Shown: one piece after another, positions 59,988-64,000 of the stretch
Layout of the letters: the number at the start of each line of letters is the position of its first letter
How positions within the stretch are numbered: position 1 is the stretch's first letter
Assembly (NCBI RefSeq): GCF_900176165.1
Contig: NZ_FWWU01000009.1
Span: forward strand, 2,538,501 to 2,602,500
DNA length: 64,000 bases
Reading direction: 5' to 3'
From: Deinococcus hopiensis KR-140
GTDB taxonomy: Bacteria; Deinococcota; Deinococci; Deinococcales; Deinococcaceae
Notes under the pieces: generated by a model
What the model was told of the DNA's origin: nothing
The model's database searches: none
What the model saw: the letters and a program-made list of their open reading frames with translations, nothing else
Made by a program: the position numbers and the translations under genes

Positions 59988-60740
59988 TCAGTGCGGATAC
60001 AGCCCACCGTCCACCCCAATCGCCTGCCCCGTGATGTACCCGGCAGCGTCGGAGGCGAGGAAAGTCACGAGGGCGGCGACTTCCTCCGGCTGACCGAGGC
60101 GGCCCAGGGGGATGCTGGCGAGGTAACTCTGGCGCACGTCGTCGGGAAGCTGTGCGGTCATATCGGACGCGATGAAGCCGGGGGCGATGGCGTTGACCGT
60201 GATGCCGCGCCCGCCGTATTCCTTCGCCAGCGCCTTCGTCAGCCCGATCAGGCCCGCCTTGCTCGCCACGTAGTTCGCCTGGCCGGGGTTGCCCATCAGG
60301 GCCACCACGCTCGACACATTGATGATGCGCCCCGCGCGTGCCCGCATCATGTGCTTGATCGCCGCGCGACTGGCGGTAAAAGCGCTCGTGAGGTTGGTGT
60401 CCAGCACCGCCGCCCAGTCCTCGTCCTTCATGCGGATGGCGAGGGTATCGCGCGTAATGCCCGCGTTGTTGACGAGCACGTCGAGGCGGCCCATCTCCTT
60501 AATTACGGATTCGACGAGCGTTCCGGCGTTGGCCGGCGCCGAGAGGTCCGCGCCGAACACCTGTACGGGTACGCCGAGGGCGCGAATTTCTTCGGCCACC
60601 TTCTCGGCCTCTGCCTGATTGCGTCCGTAATGCACAGCGACGCCGAAACCAGCCTGAGCGAGCGAGAGGGCCATTGCGCGGCCCAGGCCCCGGCTGGAAC
60701 CGGTGACGAGGGCAACTTTGTGGGGTTGGGACTGGGTCAT
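59988..60740 (-). CDS. fabG: 3-oxoacyl-[ACP] reductase
   Basis: A 250-residue SDR. The NADPH motif is ALVTGSSRGLGRAMALSLA, NNAG is in VLVNNAGITRDTLAIRMKDE, the Ser lies in INVSSVVALMGNPGQ, and the Tyr-Lys in ANYVASKAGLIGLTKALA. The ITRDTLAIRM stretch is typical of FabG. It reduces 3-oxoacyl-ACP. It lies between the DinB-like gene and acpP. A 189-base gap to acpP holds no gene. Confidence 0.96.
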   Translation of the reverse strand: MTQSQPHKVALVTGSSRGLGRAMALSLAQAGFGVAVHYGRNQAEAEKVAEEIRALGVPVQVFGADLSAPANAGTLVESVIKEMGRLDVLVNNAGITRDTLAIRMKDEDWAAVLDTNLTSAFTASRAAIKHMMRARAGRIINVSSVVALMGNPGQANYVASKAGLIGLTKALAKEYGGRGITVNAIAPGFIASDMTAQLPDDVRQSYLASIPLGRLGQPEEVAALVTFLASDAAGYITGQAIGVDGGLYPH

Positions 60741-60823
60741 GGAGTGGCTCGTTTCTGGGAGAAGGACTCAATAGTGGCGTTCAGGATTTGGCAAGAGCAT
60801 TTCCAGATGGGCTCTGGGGCTGC

Positions 60824-60875
60824 GCCCTGAAGTGGAGAATTTCTTTGCTCTCCACTTCAGGGCAGACTTTTTTTT
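60824..60875 (+). terminator. Strong plus-strand terminator without a plus-strand gene
   Basis: GCCCTGAAGTGGAGA (60824-60838) pairs perfectly with TCTCCACTTCAGGGC (60849-60863); AGAC and eight T follow on the plus strand. No rightward gene leads to it. Leftward transcripts would meet the same stem without a T tract. Confidence 0.8.
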
Positions 60876-61098
60876 AGCAGAAGGTGAATGACCTGGAGCG
60901 GCGGTGCGACCTGCGGATAAATAAAGTTGACGTTCTGGGCAGCGTAAACATTTTCTTCCGCGGTGGGGCTTGGGCGCTGTCTGTTCCCATCACCCGGTAG
61001 CTGTATTCGCTCTGGTACGCCGCCAACTCCAGCGTCGGCGGCCCTGGCGAACGGCAGCACGACAGTGCGGAAAGCAGGGGAAGTAAGCATTTTCCCAC
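60857..61098 (-). pseudogene. Frameshifted small exported protein
   Basis: A GTG at 61098 opens MGKCLLPLLSALSCCRSPGP, a signal-like start, then LELAAYQSEYSYRVMGT. After a shift near 60960 the protein-like sequence continues in another frame as AEENVYAAQNVNFIYPQVAP and PLQVIHLLL to a stop at 60857. The parts together would make about 80 residues. The function is unknown. Confidence 0.5.
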
Positions 61099-61138
61099 AA
61101 TGCCGTCACGCCAACCGTTCTCCCGCGTCCAGACTGCC

Positions 61139-61699
61139 TCACTTCTTCCCCAGCGTTGCCCGAACACCGTCCAGATGGTGATGGTCGTGGTACAGGGTAA
61201 AAAAGACCATCTCACGCACGCTGATTTTTCCCAGCAGATCGTGGGGCAGGGCGTGGGCGTCGAGCGCCGATTCAGACCAGCGTTCGAGGGCGGCGCGCAG
61301 GTTCTGGGCGGCCTGGGCGTAGTCCCGCAGCACCGCAACCCGCGTCTCCGCGCCGGTTCGGGGGTCAGGACGGGGAATGTAGCGCGCAGGAGCCTTTCCT
61401 CCCGCAGCCAGCGCGGCCCGGTACGCTTCCCGCAGTTCCTGGTAGGAGCGGGCCGTTTGCGGAGAGCCAAAGAGGGTCCGTACCACAGGGCGTGGCGTTC
61501 GCAGGCCCACGGCGACACGCCCGTGCGTCAGTGTGAGGTGCCGCAGGTGAAGGGCAGGGGACCAACGCCCGGGAGCAGGTTCCCGAAAGAACGTCTCCAG
61601 CGGGAGGTCGTTGGCGCACAACGCCCATTCGCCCTCAACCTGCTCCAGCGCCTTGAGCACTGCGCCGCGTCCGTGCAAGCCGCTGGGGTTCACGGTCAC
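61139..61699 (-). CDS. DinB-superfamily (YfiT/DUF664-like) protein
   Basis: A 186-residue four-helix-bundle protein. Likely metal ligands are His in WSPALHLRHLTL and the His cluster in FFTLYHDHHHLDGVRATLGK; HDxHH near the C-terminus is typical of DinB-like proteins. Some members are thiol-dependent transferases. It starts in an ATGA-type overlap with the fabD stop, so it is translated with the fatty acid genes. Whether it works in that pathway is unknown. Confidence 0.82.
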   Translation of the reverse strand: MTVNPSGLHGRGAVLKALEQVEGEWALCANDLPLETFFREPAPGRWSPALHLRHLTLTHGRVAVGLRTPRPVVRTLFGSPQTARSYQELREAYRAALAAGGKAPARYIPRPDPRTGAETRVAVLRDYAQAAQNLRAALERWSESALDAHALPHDLLGKISVREMVFFTLYHDHHHLDGVRATLGKK

Positions 61700-62607
61700 A
61701 GCGCAAAGGCCCGCACCTGCTCCGCCGACCCCACGTTGACCGTCCGGGCGTCGGGCAGGATGCGTTTGACGAGGCCAGTCAGCACGGTGCCGGGGCCGAA
61801 CTCCACAAAGACGTCGGCGCCGTCGGCGGCGAGGGCCTGAATGGTTTCCACCCAGCGCACGCTCCCCGTGATCTGCCGGGCCAGCAGATCAGGAAGCGCC
61901 GAGGGGTCCGTGTTCGGCGTGGCTGTGACGTTGGCGTAGACCGGAAGCCCGGGCGCACGGAACGCGGTGGCGGCAAGGTCCGGGGTCAGCGCGTCCTGGG
62001 CGCGCTGCATCAGGGAGCAGTGGAAGGGCGCGCTGACCTTGAGGGGAATCGCCTTCAGCCCCCGGCCCTTGAGCTCTGCGGCGGCAGCGTCCACCGCCGC
62101 CTTCTCCCCCGAGATCACCGTCTGGGTGGGCGCGTTGAAGTTGGCAGGCTGCACGACGCCCGGCGTGGCGGCGCACACCTTCCGGACCACCTCTGGATCC
62201 CCCATGACGGCGCTCATGGCCCCAATGCCGACAGGGACGGCCGCCTGCATCAGCTCGCCGCGCCGCCGGGTCAGGCGCAGGGCGTCGCGCAAGTCCAGCG
62301 CCTCCGCCGCGACGAGGGCAGAGTATTCACCGAGCGAATGCCCGGCGGCAAAGCTGGGGGTCAGGCCCGTCGCCTCACGCCAGGCCCGGTAAGCAGCCAC
62401 CGACGCCGCGACGAGGGCGGGTTGCTGGTTGGCCGTCAGGGTCAGGTCTTCGAGCGGTCCTTGCTCAATAAGGGCGCGCAGGCCGGGGAGGGTGGCTTCG
62501 GCCTGGGCGTACACGGCTTCCGCCACAAGAAAGGTGGCGGCGACATCCGCGCCCATGCCCACCGAATGCGAGTTCTGGCCGGGAAACAAGGCCGCGATGC
62601 GGGTCAT
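61696..62607 (-). CDS. fabD: Malonyl-CoA:ACP transacylase
   Basis: A 303-residue acyltransferase. The N-terminus IAALFPGQNSHSVGMG is the quinone-like GQ motif, the nucleophile Ser lies in AAGHSLGEYSAL, and the catalytic His in KVSAPFHCSLMQ. It moves malonyl from CoA to ACP. Its ATG overlaps the fabH stop (ATGA), and its stop overlaps the start of the DinB-like gene. Confidence 0.95.
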   Translation of the reverse strand: MTRIAALFPGQNSHSVGMGADVAATFLVAEAVYAQAEATLPGLRALIEQGPLEDLTLTANQQPALVAASVAAYRAWREATGLTPSFAAGHSLGEYSALVAAEALDLRDALRLTRRRGELMQAAVPVGIGAMSAVMGDPEVVRKVCAATPGVVQPANFNAPTQTVISGEKAAVDAAAAELKGRGLKAIPLKVSAPFHCSLMQRAQDALTPDLAATAFRAPGLPVYANVTATPNTDPSALPDLLARQITGSVRWVETIQALAADGADVFVEFGPGTVLTGLVKRILPDARTVNVGSAEQVRAFAL

Positions 62608-63671
62608 GCGCCCACCTCCGCTGCTTCTTCCTCACTGGTCTGTGCAGTGCGGGCCACCAGGCTGGGCGCGCCCGCCCACCACTTCAGCGTGCAGGCCGCC
62701 CAGCTCAGGCCTCCGCCGAACGCCACGAGGAGGAGCTGTTGGCCATCCCGCACCCGCCCGTCGTCAATGGCCTCGCGCAACGCGAGGGGCACCGTAGCGC
62801 TGGAGGTGTTGCCGTAACGGTGGACGTTGACCACCGTCTTACTCATGGGCACGCCGAAGCGCCCGCAGGCCGCCTCGATGATGCGGATGTTGGCCTGATG
62901 GGGAATGACCCAGTCCACATCGCCGCTGGTCAGGTGACTCTTGTTCAGGACTTCGTTCGCGCTGTCGCCCAGCACGCGCACAGCGAACTTGAAGACCTCA
63001 CGGCCATTCATCCCCACCGAGTGGCCCATCTGGAAGCCGCCGGGCAGCTGGGGCGCGGCGCAGCGCAGGTACAGGCTCGATCCCCCCGTGCCGTCCGCGC
63101 CCATCACGAACTCCTGCAGGCCGTAGCCCCCCGGCACCGGCCCCACCACCGCTGCGCCTGCGCCGTCGCCGAACAGGATCGCCGTGTTGCGGTCCGTCTG
63201 GTCCACGACCTTGGAGAGCGCCTCGGCTCCTACCACCAGCACCCGCCGCGCTACGCCCGCCAGGATCATTCCCTGCGCCACGCTGAGGCCATACACGAAG
63301 CCGCTGCAGGCGGTGGAGAGGTCAAAGGCCGCCGCCCCACCCAATCCCACTTGCGAGGCGATCAGCGCCGCTGTGGAGGGCATCAGCGCGTCAGGGCTGA
63401 TGGTGGCGCAGATTACCGCGTCCACCTCTCGCAGGCCGTCCGGGTCACGCGAGAGCAGGTCGCGCACGGCGGCCACACCGACGTCCGAGGTGTACTCGTG
63501 TTCGGCGGCGAAACGGCGCTCGCGGATACCGGTGCGGCTCTCGATCCACTCGGCGGTGGTGTCGAGGTGGGCTTCGTATGCCGCGTTGGGTACGACGCGC
63601 GCCGGGACGTACATGCCCAGCGCCGTGATGCCGATGGGGGGGCGCGCAGAGGCCCCGAAAGAATTGGTCAT
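62604..63671 (-). CDS. fabH: 3-oxoacyl-[ACP] synthase III
   Basis: A 355-residue KAS III. The active-site Cys is in FDLSTACSGFVYGLSVAQG; the His and Asn are in VIPHQANIRIIEA and HRYGNTSSATVPLAL. TGIRERRFAAEHEYTSDVG is a FabH signature. It starts fatty acid synthesis from acyl-CoA and malonyl-ACP. The C-terminal 25 residues (AGAPSLVARTAQTSEEEAAE) extend past the usual end. It is the first gene of the unit; no ribosome site precedes the ATG, fitting a leaderless message. Confidence 0.95.
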   Translation of the reverse strand: MTNSFGASARPPIGITALGMYVPARVVPNAAYEAHLDTTAEWIESRTGIRERRFAAEHEYTSDVGVAAVRDLLSRDPDGLREVDAVICATISPDALMPSTAALIASQVGLGGAAAFDLSTACSGFVYGLSVAQGMILAGVARRVLVVGAEALSKVVDQTDRNTAILFGDGAGAAVVGPVPGGYGLQEFVMGADGTGGSSLYLRCAAPQLPGGFQMGHSVGMNGREVFKFAVRVLGDSANEVLNKSHLTSGDVDWVIPHQANIRIIEAACGRFGVPMSKTVVNVHRYGNTSSATVPLALREAIDDGRVRDGQQLLLVAFGGGLSWAACTLKWWAGAPSLVARTAQTSEEEAAEVGA

Positions 63672-63677
63672 GGAGAT

Positions 63678-63706
63678 ACGCTAGCATTCCTTGAACGGCT
63701 GTTCAA
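63678..63706 (-). promoter_or_regulatory. fabH promoter with palindrome over the -35
   Basis: On the minus strand TTGAAC (63706-63701) and TAGCGT (63683-63678) are 17 bases apart, and the start site falls on the fabH ATG at 63671. TTGAAC-AGCC-GTTCAA (63706-63691) is a perfect palindrome that covers the -35, a likely repressor site. Confidence 0.65.
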
Positions 63707-63769
63707 TCAATTTGCGACAGGGTCCAGTTGGTGCGGGGGAGGGGCCCATCCTCACCCGGTCCATCCAAC

Positions 63770-63809
63770 AAAAAGGGAGGAGGCGCACCACCCGGTACGC
63801 CTCCCCTCC
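63770..63809 (-). terminator. Terminator of the gene entering from the right
   Basis: GGAGGGGAGGCG pairs with CGCCTCCTCCC around a 14-base centre, followed on the minus strand by TTTTTG. It separates the upstream gene from fabH, so fabH needs its own promoter. Confidence 0.75.
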
Positions 63810-63825
63810 ATCTGAAAACCTGGAA

Positions 63826-64000
63826 TTACTCAGCCTGCTGGTTGTCCTGGGTGGCAGCCTCTGCGTCGGGGCTGACCGCCTCGCCCTGCTCCGCTGTCGT
63901 CTGCTCGCCTTGCGTGGCAGCGCTGTCGTGCTGGGCCGTGCCCCCCTCGCTGCTCGCGGTCTGGGCTCCGGTGCTGGAAACCTCGGCATCGCTCGCCTCG
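63826..64000 (-). CDS. C-terminal tail of a gene cut by the window edge
   Basis: The last 57 codons of a leftward gene are visible, from EASDAEVSSTGAQTASSEGG to EAATQDNQQAE and a TAA at 63828-63826. The tail is acidic, rich in Ala, Gln, Thr and Ser, and probably disordered. The protein cannot be identified. It ends before a clear terminator. Confidence 0.7.
   Translation of the reverse strand, partial: EASDAEVSSTGAQTASSEGGTAQHDSAATQGEQTTAEQGEAVSPDAEAATQDNQQAE

Overview
The window reads as a piece of a Deinococcus chromosome. The DNA is GC-rich and densely coded. The gene families point the same way: menaquinone made through futalosine (mqnB), type III pantothenate kinase, a SUF iron-sulphur cluster set, the DUF47-Pit phosphate pair, PPK1, an ExbB-ExbD-TonB-like set of unusual form, and promoters of the TGn-TAnnnT or leaderless type known from Deinococcus. 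The call rests on protein content and style; no rRNA lies in the window and no species can be named.

Layout. 1-420: start of a leftward gene and a tRNA-Ile(GAT) with a strong promoter. 463-6555: membrane-bound degenerate GGDEF protein, large secreted amylase lipoprotein, and a DUF47-pit phosphate transport pair. 6684-10507: quinone oxidoreductase and coaX leftward, acetyl-CoA-synthetase-like ligase rightward. 10563-14691: exbB-exbD-tonB-like operon with a secreted protein. 14816-20020: sufC, sufB, sufD interrupted by a cupin and a VOC gene. 20113-21703: TMEM175-type channel, then two decayed copies of an HD-domain hydrolase around a perfect 24-bp inverted repeat. 21782-25466: rplY, efp, accB, accC. 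26352-34680: xth, an RNase R with long basic tails, App1-like phosphatase, an SDR. 34780-41884: a subtilase, several envelope or unknown genes, a broken VOC gene, a membrane protein behind a dense palindromic operator, and prs. 42060-48655: DMT transporter, dnaJ, trpS with an attenuator leader, a secreted gene with an in-frame stop, tdh, two small unknowns, mqnB, ohr. 49142-53482: chitinase, pdxH, mutM, pcp. 53526-55913: a TPR-BTAD regulator divergent from a 49-residue exported peptide. 55977-64000: ppk, then fatty acid synthesis genes fabF, acpP, fabG, fabD, fabH, and the end of one more gene.

How parts work together. accB-accC supply malonyl-CoA precursors, and fabD, fabH, fabG, acpP and fabF carry out initiation and elongation of fatty acids. 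pit-DUF47 and ppk both handle phosphate. mutM and xth are base-excision repair enzymes; ohr and suf serve oxidative stress and cluster assembly. The amylase, chitinase, subtilase and pyroglutamyl peptidase fit a scavenging lifestyle.

The strongest candidate for something undescribed is the divergent pair at 53839-55913. A regulator with TPR-like repeats followed by a DNA-binding and BTAD module starts 23 bases from a tiny secreted peptide gene whose promoter lies across the regulator's first codons. This is the architecture of a peptide-sensing switch, but the link is inferred. Other items worth a second look are the ExbBD partner that lacks a TonB C-terminus, the RNase R with an AT-hook-like array, the trpS leader, and a TetR-type operator on the accBC promoter.
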